64,000 bases of DNA from Saccharomyces mikatae IFO 1815 (GCF_947241705.1 NC_079269.1:124001-188000), one strand, 5' to 3'; counted from the first letter of the stretch, positions 39,605 through 50,385 are shown. Translations and numbers: made by a program. The notes: generated by a model not told the origin, from the sequence alone.

Positions 39605-42079
39605 ATGTCAAAGCTATTTTCCACAGTCAATTCTGCAAGACATAGTATACCATTAGGCAGCATGAGAGATTATGTCCATATTAAAAAGTTAGAGATGAAT
39701 ACGGTCTTGGGACCTGATTCCTGGAATCAATTGATGCCTCAGAAATGCCTGCTAAGTTTAGATATGGGTACAGATTTTAGCAAATCTGCGGCTACAGATG
39801 ATTTGAAGTATTCTCTCAATTATGCAGTTATTTCTCGTGATCTCACAAAATTTGTAAGTAGGAAGAAAAATTGGGGCTCAGTTTCCAATCTGGCTAAATC
39901 TGTCTCTCAGTTTGTTATGGATGAATATTCTGGTGTTGAGTATCTGAACTTGGAAGTGCAGGCGGATACAACACATATTAGAAGTGACCGCATCTCTTGT
40001 ATCATTCAAAAAGAAAGAAAAAACCCAAAATTACAAGAATATGATGTCGTTAGAATATCCAACCTGAAAATGTTGACTTTGATCGGTGTTTTTACTTTTG
40101 AAAGACTGAAGAAGCAGTATGTAACATTGGATATAAAATTGCCATGGCCAAAGAAAGCCATGTCGGCACCTCCAGTACAAGGGATCATCGATGAAGTTGT
40201 GAGGTTTGTAGAGGCTTCGAAATTCAAGACTGTAGAAGCTTTAGTGGAGTCTGTGTCAACTATTATTGCTCATGACGAGTATTTTCAAAGGTTTCCAGAT
40301 TTGCCATTGGTAATTAAGGTTTTGAAGTTGAATGCCATCACAGCTACAGAAGGTGTTGGTGTGAGCTGTATTCGTGAACCTAGAGAGGTTGAGATGGCAA
40401 ATATTACGCAGATTTCTTCCATAGATGAATCATCTAATATTAAATTTCAATTACCTTTACTTCAAACCACCTCTGTGGAGGGAAAAGATACATGGAAAAA
40501 AGCATTTTTAGCTTTTGGTTCGAATATAGGAAACCGCTTCGAACACATTCAAACAGCTTTGAAATTATTATCAAGGGAAAAAACGGTTAGATTACTGAAT
40601 ATTTCATCTATTTTTGAAAGTGAACCAATGTACTTTAAGGATCAAACCCCTTTTATGAATGGATGTATTGAATTGGAGACTTTGCTGACTCCAAAGGAGT
40701 TATTGAAATTGTGCAAAAAAATTGAATACGAAGAGTTGCAAAGAGTGAAGCATTTTGATAATGGTCCTAGAACGATAGACTTGGATATTATCATGTATTT
40801 AAATAGTGCAGGAGAGGATGTTTTAGTTAATGAACCTGATTTGAATATACCGCACCCCAGAATGTTGGAGAGGGCATTTGTTCTTGAGCCATTATGTGAA
40901 CTGATGTCTCCATGCCACCTTCATCCTGTAACAGCGGAGCCTTTAGTAGACCATTTAGAACAGCTATACCAAAAACAACATGATGAGGATGTCTTGTGGA
41001 AATTGATTCCTTTGCCTTATTGTGGTGGGACGGAACGCAGATTTCTTAAATTCAAGACTGTTACGAACATTGATGAATTCACTGGAGAAACAAAAAGGAT
41101 TACCATTTCACCCACTTATATCATGGGTATTTTCAACGCTACGCCAGATTCCTTCTCTGATGGAGGTGAGCATTTTACAGACATTGAAGGTCAATTGAAA
41201 GATATCATTAAAATGTGTAAAGATGCCTTGCATCTGCATGAAAGCGTGATTATTGATGTTGGAGGGTGCTCTACTAGACCTAATTCTATTCAGGTATCTG
41301 AAGCAGAAGAAATTCAAAGATCGATTCCATTAATTAAAGCCATTAGAGAAAGCTCTGATTTGCCACAGGAAAGACTTATTTTATCCATCGATACCTATCG
41401 TTCTAAAGTCGCTAAAGAAGCTATTATAGCTGGGGTAGATATTATCAATGATATTTCTGGAGGTTTGTTTGACAGCAACATGTTTTCTGTAGTTGCAGAA
41501 AATCCAGAGGTTTGTTATATTTTGTCACACACACGAGGTGATATCTCAACAATGAATCAGTTGACGCATTATGAGGATTTTGCATTGAATGATTCTATCC
41601 TAAAAGAGTTTATTAATAATACTGACATCCAGCAGCTAGACAAATTGAAGGAGGGGACGATGTTAATTAGAAATATTGGTCAAGAAATTGGGGAGAGATA
41701 TATCAAAGCAATCCAAAATGGAGTAAAGCGCTGGCAAGTTATAATCGATCCTGGGCTTGGATTTGCTAAGGACTGGAAACAGAACTTACAAATTATTAGA
41801 CATATTCCCATCTTGAAGAATTACTCTTTCATCAAGAACTCAAAAGATTCCCAAGTGTACATTAACCTCAGAAATATTCCTGTATTATTGGGTCCATCGC
41901 GCAAGAAATTCATTGGACATATTACAAAAGATGTGGATGCAAAGAATAGAGATTTTTCCACTGGAGCAGTTGTGACATCGTGTATTGGATTTGGTACTGA
42001 TTTGGTTAGGGTCCACGACGTGAAAAATTGTTCGAAGAGTATCAAATTAGCGGATACTATTTATAAAGGTTTGGAATAA
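39605..42079 (+). CDS. FOL1: Fol1, trifunctional folate synthesis enzyme (DHNA/HPPK/DHPS)
   Basis: Fol1 makes dihydropteroate in the mitochondrion by three steps in one chain. ATG 39605 ([14 protein letters not shown], a basic amphipathic leader fitting mitochondrial import) gives 824 residues, the S. cerevisiae length. Two tandem dihydroneopterin aldolase units fill about 20-270. The pyrophosphokinase starts with [12 protein letters not shown] near residue 299 and carries its signature [10 protein letters not shown] near 388. Dihydropteroate synthase, the sulfonamide target, starts near 503 with [15 protein letters not shown]. It continues with [13 protein letters not shown] and [12 protein letters not shown]. 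All three active-site blocks look intact. Confidence 0.97.
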   Translation: MSKLFSTVNSARHSIPLGSMRDYVHIKKLEMNTVLGPDSWNQLMPQKCLLSLDMGTDFSKSAATDDLKYSLNYAVISRDLTKFVSRKKNWGSVSNLAKSVSQFVMDEYSGVEYLNLEVQADTTHIRSDRISCIIQKERKNPKLQEYDVVRISNLKMLTLIGVFTFERLKKQYVTLDIKLPWPKKAMSAPPVQGIIDEVVRFVEASKFKTVEALVESVSTIIAHDEYFQRFPDLPLVIKVLKLNAITATEGVGVSCIREPREVEMANITQISSIDESSNIKFQLPLLQTTSVEGKDTWKKAFLAFGSNIGNRFEHIQTALKLLSREKTVRLLNISSIFESEPMYFKDQTPFMNGCIELETLLTPKELLKLCKKIEYEELQRVKHFDNGPRTIDLDIIMYLNSAGEDVLVNEPDLNIPHPRMLERAFVLEPLCELMSPCHLHPVTAEPLVDHLEQLYQKQHDEDVLWKLIPLPYCGGTERRFLKFKTVTNIDEFTGETKRITISPTYIMGIFNATPDSFSDGGEHFTDIEGQLKDIIKMCKDALHLHESVIIDVGGCSTRPNSIQVSEAEEIQRSIPLIKAIRESSDLPQERLILSIDTYRSKVAKEAIIAGVDIINDISGGLFDSNMFSVVAENPEVCYILSHTRGDISTMNQLTHYEDFALNDSILKEFINNTDIQQLDKLKEGTMLIRNIGQEIGERYIKAIQNGVKRWQVIIDPGLGFAKDWKQNLQIIRHIPILKNYSFIKNSKDSQVYINLRNIPVLLGPSRKKFIGHITKDVDAKNRDFSTGAVVTSCIGFGTDLVRVHDVKNCSKSIKLADTIYKGLE

Positions 42080-42309
42080 AGGTTAGTTATATAAATCAAA
42101 TATGTAATTTTGTTTTGTAGTAATTTTTTTCCTGTTTCATAATAAAGAATCGTTAAAAATAACCAAGGGAGAAAACAAATGAAATGAAATATAGAAAAGA
42201 TATAAAAAATAGACTCTAATATTCAGTTTTTTGTGTTTTTTTCTTTTCCCCCTCTACGAAATATAGCATGATAAATGATTGTTCCTATTTTTCTTTCTTC
42301 TGAGTTTTA
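42080..42309. other. FOL1/GIS2 convergent spacer
   Basis: This 230-bp T-rich tail-to-tail spacer shows no gene. Confidence 0.4.
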
Positions 42310-42771
42310 CTAAGCCTTTGGACAATCCTTTGAAATATGACCAGTTTCGTTACAGTTGTAACAAAGCCTGTCATTTTGACAGTCTCTGGACATGTGTCCA
42401 GCTTGACCACAGGTGTAACATTTCAAACCACTGATGCCATCCTCTTTCATACAGTCCTTGGCCATATGATTTGGGCCACCACATTTATAGCATGAAACCT
42501 TGGAGAATCTAGTAGCCTTCTTTGGTTCAGGGCATTCCCTGGAGATGTGACCGGTTTGATTACAGTTAAAACAACGTTGCACATTACATTCACTTCTAAC
42601 ATGACCAGTTTCACCACAGTTGTAACATTGCTTGAATTCAACAGTTCTTGGCATGGTACAATCTGTTTGAACGTGACCAGGCTTGTTACAGTTGTAACAT
42701 AGTCTTTCGGAATCACAGTCTTCGGCCAAGTGACCAATCTTACCACAAACGTAACAGGCTTTCTGGGACAT
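42310..42771 (-). CDS. GIS2: Gis2, CCHC zinc-knuckle RNA-binding protein (CNBP homologue)
   Basis: Gis2 binds mRNAs and ribosomes, acts as a translational activator for IRES-type leaders and enters stress granules. It is the yeast counterpart of human CNBP/ZNF9. The ATG at 42771 (MSQKACYVCG) gives 153 residues, the known length; a 21-codon upstream frame is not supported. Seven CX2CX4HX4C knuckles run end to end, starting CYVCGKIGHLAEDC. The longest linker (with EPKKATRFSKVS) lies between knuckles four and five. The internal repeats make the DNA self-similar at about 60-bp spacing. Confidence 0.97.
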   Translation of the reverse strand: MSQKACYVCGKIGHLAEDCDSERLCYNCNKPGHVQTDCTMPRTVEFKQCYNCGETGHVRSECNVQRCFNCNQTGHISRECPEPKKATRFSKVSCYKCGGPNHMAKDCMKEDGISGLKCYTCGQAGHMSRDCQNDRLCYNCNETGHISKDCPKA

Positions 42772-43021
42772 TATTTCGTATTCTGTTGCTTTCCTGATTT
42801 GAAAAGAAAACCTTTGAACAATATAGCTCCTCAAGTACCTATCAATACAGAAGAATCTTCTCTAATTCATCGATGACCTTGCTACAGCTACCGTCAAAAA
42901 GAAGAGGGAACGAAAAGAAAAATTTTTCAGTATTTCGTCTATCATGATACTCCAACGGTTCGTAACTTTCCATTGGATTCCGTTAAGCTTTACAAGTAAC
43001 GAAGTGCAATCTATACCTGGT

Positions 43022-44236
43022 CTAATCATGCGAGTCTAATCGCCATCTCTTGCTGGAATAGTTGTGAACGTCTAGATTGAGTTCTCGCAGACGATCTTCT
43101 TCTATAGCAGCTTCCCATTGCTCTATCGGGTCGGAGTCGGCAACTATAATGCCGTACTCAACAGTATCTTCAAATAGGTCATATGCTAACATTCTTAACT
43201 CAGGGTCGTAGTAATATTTTTTCCCGTTAGGTTGCTGCTTTGGAGGTTTGTTCTGAACCCTTGGAGAACGGGGTTTGTTGGAGAGATTTAATTGATAAAT
43301 ACAAAGGGATGTGAGAGCTTCTGGGGCCAAAACGTAATTGCAGAAATCGGTTATCCCCCACCATTTCAGAGTTGCAGGCTGATCGCGCGTGAGTTCTCTT
43401 CTGTACCTTTTAGCGATTTCTTCGCCAACCCTTAACTGTCTTTTTAAACCATAAAAACCAGCCGTAAATTTGTTCAAATTCAATTTTCTAAACTCATCCA
43501 CAGACAAATAGGCCTTATGTGAATTTTTGTATGCATTTTTTGCCTTAAAATAGTAGGCTGACGAAATCCTGCCCTTCAGTATGTCCACTGCAATGGGCAT
43601 GAAGGGTTCTACTTCATTCAACAGCTCATCCGTAAACAATATGGGTGGTAGATTGAACTTTCTCGTATATTCTTCTCTTGTCTGAAGTTTTTTTATTATC
43701 TGTTGCTTGGAACTCAAAGAGCTTTGTAAGGATAGTTTTTTTTCCTCAGGAAATGAAGATGAGAAAACTTGATTATCTTCCACTGCTGATAGTTCAGCCT
43801 CCAAGAGTAATTTTTTACCGTCTAAAATATTATTGCTTCTGCATTTGATAGACTCGATATCTTCATTCTTCAGATTCTGTACTAGTGGAATAGAATTATT
43901 TCCGTCTTCTTCTTCTTCTTTCTCTTCCTTCTTTTCGATCCGTGAGTTCTCAGTAGCTTTTGTCTCGGAATCTGAAGAGGGCTTCAAGTCACCATCATGT
44001 GTGGTCACCGACACACCCTTTTTGACCTTTGTTTTGTCTTTAATGATATCATCTGCTCTACCACGCTTTCTTACGGGAGAAGACGCCTCGTGGTTCGACA
44101 ATGCATCACTCTCTGTATCCTGTATGTCATGTTTGCTCTGTCTCTTCATTAACAGTAAGTTGTTAGCACTCCCCTTCTTTGTGGAATAAACACACCTTCT
44201 CCTCACTTGATTAAGTCCTGTATTAGACTTAGCCAT
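43022..44236 (-). CDS. RTC4: Rtc4, restriction-of-telomere-capping protein
   Basis: Rtc4 is a nuclear/cytoplasmic protein of unknown biochemistry. Its loss suppresses the cdc13-1 telomere capping defect. It has 404 residues (401 in S. cerevisiae). The first ~170 residues are low-complexity with basic clusters (RKRGRADDIIKDKTKVKKG) and a Glu run. The conserved RTC4-like domain spans about 190-375, with the landmark stretches FTAGFYGLKRQLRVGEEIA and LKWWGITDFCNYVLAPEAL. The function is inferred only from the family name. Confidence 0.92.
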   Translation of the reverse strand: MAKSNTGLNQVRRRCVYSTKKGSANNLLLMKRQSKHDIQDTESDALSNHEASSPVRKRGRADDIIKDKTKVKKGVSVTTHDGDLKPSSDSETKATENSRIEKKEEKEEEEDGNNSIPLVQNLKNEDIESIKCRSNNILDGKKLLLEAELSAVEDNQVFSSSFPEEKKLSLQSSLSSKQQIIKKLQTREEYTRKFNLPPILFTDELLNEVEPFMPIAVDILKGRISSAYYFKAKNAYKNSHKAYLSVDEFRKLNLNKFTAGFYGLKRQLRVGEEIAKRYRRELTRDQPATLKWWGITDFCNYVLAPEALTSLCIYQLNLSNKPRSPRVQNKPPKQQPNGKKYYYDPELRMLAYDLFEDTVEYGIIVADSDPIEQWEAAIEEDRLRELNLDVHNYSSKRWRLDSHD

Positions 44237-45060
44237 CTCTGCTCAACTATCCCAATAGTTGGTAATACCAACCTCGAGAGAACTAACAATGCCTTTTTTT
44301 TGATTATGATGTGATCTCATCGCTGCATTTTCAAACCTTTTCATTTTAGCGACGCAATAACTATATAGGAAAAAAAAAATTCCATCATACCTTAACAATA
44401 GGGACGCAGTGTAAAAAGTACATGACCACTTGCAATGTTCAAAGAAATTTTTAAGAAGTTACTGCTCTATGCGCTACCGAATACTGAAGGCTTTTTTTTT
44501 GTATGACGATGGGTTTTGAATTCTCGATCTATTTTGCTCTCTTGAATCTATCCCAAAACAACCTTTTTTGGGAATTCGCTATACTTTTTTCATTACCATT
44601 AAATAAACATCCGTATGTGGTTTATATATATATGTAAAACTGATAGTAGTAATGATAGTGCATATGTTTCTGGTGGTTGAAAACAGGAATGCTACAAAGT
44701 TTGACCTTGAAGGTGAACCTTTTTCTGGTTTTTAATCTTTCACATACGAAAAAACCCTGAAGAATCAAAACGTAAAAATATTTAACAATGGTGATGGAAA
44801 TAGTGAAAATTAGTAGAGAAAAGTATCTCATTTTCGCTCTACCTGCTCCAATTATTTCATATTAAATTCTTATTTCACTTGTCATGCCTTTGATTATAGC
44901 AGAATTAAGTAAAATAAAAACCTTGCACCACAGCCTAAATGCATAAGAATTTGAGTATGTTTTCACTACTTCAATCAACTTAGCTCTTACAGAATGAGAG
45001 TTTTGGCTAGCACGTCGCTGGTGTACAGGCAAAAAGTATATAGTCCAACAGCGCTTCAGG
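44237..45060. other. RTC4-TEX1 divergent region, candidate replication origin
   Basis: At 824 bp this is one of the longest gaps. It is AT-rich, with several A or T runs of eight to nine. It holds a perfect ARS consensus (listed next) and both divergent promoters. By collinearity it is the place where I remember ARS1411 on S. cerevisiae chromosome XIV. The minus-strand 69-codon frame at 44622-44831 has no recognisable product. Confidence 0.55.
44767..44777 (-). other. ARS consensus sequence (ACS), probable origin
   Basis: On the minus strand the 11-mer TTTTACGTTTT fits WTTTAYRTTTW at all eleven positions. It is preceded by T-rich sequence (TATT) as the extended 17-bp consensus wants, while the trailing GTT is GAT. 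It sits mid-gap, away from coding sequence, in a region syntenic (from memory) with ARS1411. The call is from sequence and position only. Confidence 0.6.
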
Positions 45061-46329
45061 ATGTCAACCAGTTCGGCTATCGATATCCTTAATCAAAAGA
45101 CCATTACTTCTAAAGTAGCTGCTTTGGTGACTTCAAAGTATTTGCAAAGTACGTTTTCTAAGAATAATACGAGTAATATTGAGGATGAAAGATTTATTCA
45201 CGTTAGCTCGCGTTCTCATTCAAGGTTTACGTCAAGCCCTGTAACTCCTAATGAAGTCCTTTCTCTAAAGTTCCACGTATCGGGCTCATCAATGGCATAC
45301 AGTAGAATGGATGGCTCTTTGACTGTTTGGTTCATCAAAGATGCAAGTTTTGACAAATCTATAAAAGTTTATATTCCAGACTGTTGTGGTTCAGATAAAC
45401 TGGCGACTGATTTCTCTTGGAACCCTACGTCTTTAAATCAAATGGCCGTTGTGAGTAATTCATCAGAGATATCTTTACTGTTCATCAATGAAAAATCGCT
45501 AAAGGCGTCTAAATTAAGGACCTTATCATTGGGAAACAAGACTAAAGCCAACACTTGTCTTTACGACCCATTAGGAAATTGGTTATTAGCTACTACTAAA
45601 TCTGAGAAAATTTACTTATTTAATGTGAAGAAGGATCACAGTCTTGTATCTTCTTTAAATGTTGGCGATATAAGTCCTAACGATAATGACGTTGTATATT
45701 CCTTGGCATGGAGCAATAACGGAAGTCATATATTTGTTGGCTTTAAAAGTGGTCATTTGGTCATCTTGAAAGCAAAAGATGGCAATTTAGTCGTTTCCAC
45801 CAATATCAAAGCCCACACCGGTCCAATAACCGGTATTAAGATGGACCCATGGGGAAGATACTTTATTACTGGTAGCATTGATGGTAACTGCTACATTTGG
45901 GGGTTGAAGTCGTTATGTTGTGAATTGGTAATCCATGATCTAGACTCTGCTGTAATAACTTTGGACGTCTGTCATTTAGGTAAAATACTGGGAATTTGCA
46001 CAGAAGATGAAATGGTATATTTTTATGATCTTAATAGTGGTAGCTTACTTCAGTCTAAATCTTTAGCCAACTACGATACCGATCCAGTTTTGAAGTTTTA
46101 TCCCAATAAGTCTTGGTATATTATGTCAGGCAAAAATGATACTTTATCGAACCACTTTGTTAAAAATGAAGAGAATCTAATTACTTACTGGAAACACATG
46201 GTTGATAGCACGATAATTGAAAAACGTAGGAAGAATAACGGCAACAGTAACAATCACAGTAAAAGGATTGGAAAGAACGGTGACCGCATTGTCAAAGATA
46301 GGCCGAGTAGATTCAATTCAAAAAAGTAG
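45061..46329 (+). CDS. TEX1: Tex1, WD40 subunit of the THO/TREX complex
   Basis: Tex1 is a subunit of THO, which couples transcription elongation to mRNA export. It is the homologue of human THOC3. The product has 422 residues, as in S. cerevisiae. WD40-type repeats cover about 75-370. Recognisable blades are GSSMAYSRMDGSLTVWFI, VYSLAWSNNGSHIFVGFKSG, HTGPITGIKMDPWGRYFITG with SIDGNCYIWG, and GKILGICTEDEMVYFYDL. The C-terminal ~40 residues are basic and Asn/Lys-rich. ATG 45061 opens MSTSSAIDILNQKT. Confidence 0.95.
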   Translation: MSTSSAIDILNQKTITSKVAALVTSKYLQSTFSKNNTSNIEDERFIHVSSRSHSRFTSSPVTPNEVLSLKFHVSGSSMAYSRMDGSLTVWFIKDASFDKSIKVYIPDCCGSDKLATDFSWNPTSLNQMAVVSNSSEISLLFINEKSLKASKLRTLSLGNKTKANTCLYDPLGNWLLATTKSEKIYLFNVKKDHSLVSSLNVGDISPNDNDVVYSLAWSNNGSHIFVGFKSGHLVILKAKDGNLVVSTNIKAHTGPITGIKMDPWGRYFITGSIDGNCYIWGLKSLCCELVIHDLDSAVITLDVCHLGKILGICTEDEMVYFYDLNSGSLLQSKSLANYDTDPVLKFYPNKSWYIMSGKNDTLSNHFVKNEENLITYWKHMVDSTIIEKRRKNNGNSNNHSKRIGKNGDRIVKDRPSRFNSKK

Positions 46330-46448
46330 ACCACCTAGAAGGAATGTGATAAATAACATCCATTTTCTTTTGGTCAATATATTTACATGTAATTGAGGAT
46401 AAGCTAATATATATGTAACATTATGAACGTACTTGTTTATTAACGAAT
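46330..46448. other. TEX1/MRPL17 convergent spacer
   Basis: This 119-bp spacer carries both 3' ends. TATATATGTAAC near 46409 is a likely 3' element. Confidence 0.4.
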
Positions 46449-47294
46449 TCAATTATCCGCTAAAAGGAATTCGGTGCTGCGAAAGTATTCTTTGGGTACA
46501 TATTCATTAATCTCATCTTTTGTCAACCAAGCATAATCCTTAAAAGTATCATTTTTCTGTGCCATCAATTCAAACTTCCCCGCCAGAATGTGAGACTTCA
46601 CAATAAATTCTGCTGTAGCGTTCTCTTCATTCTGCAACACACCAATGGGGGTGGCAGACACAGACCAAGTATGCATCTGATCACCGCCCAGCAATCTCAA
46701 TTCATCCTCTGCATGTACGTGTAAGGGTTTCAATTCATCAGAAAGGTCAAAGTTAGGAAATTTCCAAATACCACTTTTATCTTTTAGCAACAGATATAAG
46801 GTTCTACTTAATTGTCTTTCCAGGCTTTTGGTATCATTTGATCTGTCAGCTTCTGTTATTCTATCGTTGGGGGCTACGGGTCTGTTAACATCGTCTCTGC
46901 CATGCTCTTTATCTTTGGTGGGGGATGTTGCCGTGTTATCGTTAGATAACTTAATTTCTTGCTTGGTACTTCTTTCTCTACCATGTTTGATATCCGGTAT
47001 ACCTTTAGGAAACCATATACCATTTTTCTTGGAAATGGGCCCCTTCTGTTGCGATAAGAATTTATGTTCCGCCACGGTACCCTTCTTAAAATAAAAATAT
47101 GCTGGAAATGTCCACATTAATCTCTTTTCTAGTTTTGACTGGTACTCGTAATAATGCTTTTCTAGGTCATTTAATTCTGATTTTATTATAGGGATTCTTG
47201 ACAGAAGTATTCCAACTTTGATCTTAGGTGAAGTGGAAGTGGCCTTTGCTGTTGCAGTTGCCAGCCCTCTTTTCATCATTGAATTTATTCTCAT
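46449..47294 (-). CDS. MRPL17: Mrpl17 (mL46), mitochondrial large ribosomal subunit protein
   Basis: This mitochondrial ribosomal protein has a Nudix-like fold without the catalytic Nudix box (mL46 family). I start at ATG 47294 ([10 protein letters not shown]), which gives 281 residues, the S. cerevisiae length. An in-frame ATG eight codons upstream (47318) would give 289 residues and is a real alternative. The first ~25 residues are Arg/Ser/Ala/Thr-rich without acidic residues, fitting a mitochondrial presequence. The core starts at [18 protein letters not shown]. The segment near residues 115-145 is acidic/polar and variable. The second half contains [20 protein letters not shown] and ends STEFLLADN. 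Confidence 0.94.
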   Translation of the reverse strand: MRINSMMKRGLATATAKATSTSPKIKVGILLSRIPIIKSELNDLEKHYYEYQSKLEKRLMWTFPAYFYFKKGTVAEHKFLSQQKGPISKKNGIWFPKGIPDIKHGRERSTKQEIKLSNDNTATSPTKDKEHGRDDVNRPVAPNDRITEADRSNDTKSLERQLSRTLYLLLKDKSGIWKFPNFDLSDELKPLHVHAEDELRLLGGDQMHTWSVSATPIGVLQNEENATAEFIVKSHILAGKFELMAQKNDTFKDYAWLTKDEINEYVPKEYFRSTEFLLADN

Positions 47295-47600
47295 AATAGA
47301 GGTGCTGGATAAGGGCATAGTTTCATGTAGGTCTTGTGAAGTTTATTGAATTATTTGGCCTTTTCCTTTCTTTTTTCATTTTTATTGAAGCTTCAAAAAA
47401 CCGAGAATATGGCGGAAAATGTGAATAGAATTTTAAAAGAAGATAGGATGATACTACTACACTTGCAACATACTAATCATGTGAGTACGTAAAGAAGATC
47501 GTTTTAACAACAGAGCAAAAAATGAGAGAAAACTAAAAAATATATAGAGAGGTAATTAGTCTTATATATGTGTAAACAGAATTAGTAAAGAGGAGAGATA
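47295..47600. other. MRPL17 promoter / NRD1 3' region
   Basis: This 306-bp gap contains TATATAGAGAGG and TATATATGTG near 47539-47575 as plausible NRD1 3' elements, and AT-rich MRPL17 upstream sequence. It shows no further gene. Confidence 0.4.
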
Positions 47601-49325
47601 TTAGCTTTGCTGTTGTTGTTGCTGTTGTTGGTTCAGCATATTCATCAAGGAATTCAACTGGGCAGTAGGGTCAAATTGTTGCTGAGGTACAGGGGGCGCT
47701 GGGGCGGGGGGACCTTGAGGAGGTAATGGTTGATTGGGGGCGTAACCGTATTGCTGCTGCATCATAGGCTGCACGTATTGCTGCGGTGGAGGAGATGCTA
47801 GTGGGGCATTGCCATAGGGTACTGGGGATATTGAAGATATGCTACCAGATTTGCTAGGCTTACCAGAACGTGGACCATTTCTGCCCGAATCAGTGGGCAT
47901 CTTTTGAGATATTGCCTTGGAAGAAACACCTTCACCCACAATAATATCCGGCTCTTCAAAAACAATACCGGTAACCAAAGGTTGACCAGAAGTACCTCCC
48001 CACTGGGCACTTACGGACCACTTTTTATCAGCATCCGTGAGTCTGTGCATTGGGATAATGCTGTAACCGTGTTGATAATCACAACAGTCTCTTGGGCCAA
48101 AACCAACTCCCCATCTAGTTCTCAATGGTAAGGAGCCGTCTTTATTGAAGTTTTGCAAAACGTTTTCAGCTTCATGCCTTGAATACACTTTTACAAAAGC
48201 ATGTTTCCTAGAATTATTCAAAATGACGCTTTGCACTTCAGCAAAGGGCCTGAGTACGTTAGCCAGATCCCACTCCTTCATGTTTAGTGGTACACCACCG
48301 ATGAAAAGAGTACGACTGTAAACTTTGATATGATCGGGTGGTAATGTGGAGTCGTAGCTTACTGGTTTCGGTCTATAATGAGGGTTATTGGAAACATTAA
48401 GTTCATCCGGGTATAAATGGTGATTGTTTGTGCCAAATGTCGTATTAGGGGCACCTATGCTGTACTGATCCTGAGCTACGGATGGATAGCGGTCCTTCCT
48501 TCCCGCCAATGGTTGAGGAAAAGGTGCTGGGGGAGACCTAGATCTATTCCTTCTAGAATGGTACCTTTCCCTTTCCCTTTCACGTTCACGTCTGCTACCG
48601 TATTCTGTTATTGTATGAGTTTGAGATGGTGTGATAGTGGCCACGGTCTGTGAAGAGGAAGTTTTGAAATGTTTTTGCAGAGCAGCTATTAGGTGAAATA
48701 AAGCGGTCTGTTGCTTGGCTGGATCTGTGGAAGTTAAATCTATAGGCACACTTATGTTCAAGTTTAAGGGAGAACTTTTCTTCAAATTTGATAAGATTTG
48801 TTTCGATCTCTGTTTGGGATCCGATGATAATTGTTGTGAGGCAGCGGTTGCTGTAGTATTTGTTATATCCATGGCGAAGCACTTCGACCTGATGGCATTC
48901 AAGTAGCTCTTTTGAAACAAACCGGATCTGTCCCAGATGTCCAAAAGCATACGAATTTTTTCCTTATGGTCTTGATTACTTTTTGCAATAGCATCGGATA
49001 GCAGTTCTTGAATTACTTCGCCCAACGTGCTTATGGCATGGGCACAAGTACCGGGCTTACTGCTGCTGTTGTTTGAAGTTGATCTCGTTTCATCCAAGTA
49101 AGCTCTACCTATTGAATCGATGATATATAAAGAACCTAATTTATGAGAATCGGGGCAAAGTCTTGAGTAGTCTATTATCAAAGATATGATTTTTGATTCG
49201 ATATCAATGTGATCAAGTGCGTAAGTGGTTAGTTTCTTTATACGAGAACCTGAAATACCAGATTTCAAATCTTTGAATGATTCCAAGGTAGCTACAAAAT
49301 TTTGAAAATCGTCGTCCTGCTGCAT
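47601..49325 (-). CDS. NRD1: Nrd1, RNA-binding factor for non-poly(A) Pol II termination
   Basis: Nrd1 with Nab3 and Sen1 ends transcription of snRNAs, snoRNAs and cryptic transcripts and hands them to the exosome. It has 574 residues (575 in S. cerevisiae). The CTD-interaction domain fills about 1-150 (ALDHIDIESKIISLIIDYSR, LLDIWDRSGLF). A Nab3-binding helix lies in about 165-215. Around 240-265 is an Arg-Glu/Arg-Ser stretch (RERERERERYHSRRNRSRSP). The RRM follows at about 338-405 (TLFIGGVPLNMKEWDL, RKHAFVKVYSRHEAENVL). The tail is Pro/Gln-rich and ends in a Gln run encoded by CAG/CAA repeats, likely length-variable. NRD1 is known to limit its own mRNA by early termination at Nrd1/Nab3 sites near its 5' end; I did not map these sites with confidence. 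Confidence 0.97.
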   Translation of the reverse strand: MQQDDDFQNFVATLESFKDLKSGISGSRIKKLTTYALDHIDIESKIISLIIDYSRLCPDSHKLGSLYIIDSIGRAYLDETRSTSNNSSSKPGTCAHAISTLGEVIQELLSDAIAKSNQDHKEKIRMLLDIWDRSGLFQKSYLNAIRSKCFAMDITNTTATAASQQLSSDPKQRSKQILSNLKKSSPLNLNISVPIDLTSTDPAKQQTALFHLIAALQKHFKTSSSQTVATITPSQTHTITEYGSRRERERERERYHSRRNRSRSPPAPFPQPLAGRKDRYPSVAQDQYSIGAPNTTFGTNNHHLYPDELNVSNNPHYRPKPVSYDSTLPPDHIKVYSRTLFIGGVPLNMKEWDLANVLRPFAEVQSVILNNSRKHAFVKVYSRHEAENVLQNFNKDGSLPLRTRWGVGFGPRDCCDYQHGYSIIPMHRLTDADKKWSVSAQWGGTSGQPLVTGIVFEEPDIIVGEGVSSKAISQKMPTDSGRNGPRSGKPSKSGSISSISPVPYGNAPLASPPPQQYVQPMMQQQYGYAPNQPLPPQGPPAPAPPVPQQQFDPTAQLNSLMNMLNQQQQQQQQS

Positions 49326-49536
49326 AGTGGTTGTTTTAGTATGTTTGTTTCTTTCCTGTAACTCCTGCCTGGGGAAAAGTAATAGAAATAATATGAAATC
49401 AGAGAAAACTACAATACAAAAAAAATAGACGATAGTTTATTTTTCTTTTGCTTGAAATTATAGGTTGTAGCAATGGATACGGTAACGTAACTAATTGTAA
49501 GAAGAGCCCTTGATTGGTGAGTTAGTTGTGTACAAT

Positions 49537-49566
49537 ACGATGATACGATGCGATACGATACGAAAA
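49537..49566. repeat. Degenerate GATAC/CGATA microsatellite in the NRD1 leader side
   Basis: About five near-repeats of ATACGAT, GATACGATGC and GATACGATAC follow each other, with shorter echoes (CAATACAAT) just downstream. It looks like a slippage tract of about 30 bp. Confidence 0.6.
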
Positions 49567-49768
49567 CAATACAATAAGGTTGCCGAGTACTAAATTTTAA
49601 TGTAAGTTAAAAGAACATAAGAAAGGTAGAGGGGGAGTTATTAAAAAAAGTCGAAGAATTAGGAGGAAGAACAAAACACCAGCCCTTTTATACTTTTTTC
49701 TTCCACTCCTCCGCTTTGATGGGTGGCAAAAAAAGAATCAAAATTTGACCGTCGGTAATGACTAAGAT

Positions 49769-49782
49769 ATCACTATCAACGG
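49769..49782 (+). promoter_or_regulatory. Abf1-like site between NRD1 and RAD50
   Basis: ATCACTATCAACGG fits RTCAYTNNNNACG but has G in place of the final W. It is a plausible but not ideal Abf1 site in the shared upstream region. Confidence 0.4.
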
Positions 49783-50377
49783 AAAATAGATGTTTAGCCG
49801 CCGAGTTTTCAATGGTGTTACCAGAAAGATTTGAGGCTAAGAAGCATGAGATAAGTGTGGAACATTGAGAGAAAGTAGTTATTGAGCATTACAGAGGCTA
49901 AACAAATAAGACGGTCAATTGTTCAAAAATTGATAGATCTGTAATTCTCCTACCTTTCGTTTGAGCTGTGAAAACAATACTTTTTTGTTGATCCCTGACA
50001 TTACTAAATGAAACTGGATAGCACTGATATTATCACTGATTATGTTGAAACTCGAGGAAATGGATGAACAATTTTCTCTCAAGTTTCAGATGGATATTAA
50101 CTGCACGTTTTATTATGATTAATCAGTTTTGCGTTGCCTCTTGTGCTTGTAGCCGTAGTGGCGATCGTACCAGAAAAAAGTATCTGGTTGACCTAGCCAA
50201 TTTAAAAATAATGCTGTTATACATTTGTCTTCATCTGGGAGAAGTTTTTTCTTTCTTTTTATTTTTCTCAGTTGTGTCTGCTCTTGCCTCATCGCTTCTT
50301 TTCAAACGGTTTTCAAGTTTCAATCGATAATGCAAATCTTAAACTTTGAGGAAAGTACAACTATCATTGGGAAATTA

Positions 50378-50385
50378 ACGCGAAA
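50378..50385 (+). promoter_or_regulatory. MCB/SCB-like element before RAD50
   Basis: ACGCGAAA overlaps both the SCB form (CRCGAAA) and a one-off MCB, 21-28 bp before the RAD50 ATG. It lies so close to the start that it may fall in the 5' UTR, so a regulatory role is uncertain. Confidence 0.3.

Noticed and set aside
40516-40530. GGTTCGAAT motif resembling a tRNA B box
   Set aside because: It lies inside FOL1 (codons for FGSNIG) and has no paired A box or cloverleaf around it.
44622-44831. Minus-strand 69-codon frame in the RTC4-TEX1 gap
   Set aside because: It overlaps the ACS and has an AT-biased composition (Tyr, Phe, Ile, Lys) typical of random AT-rich DNA.
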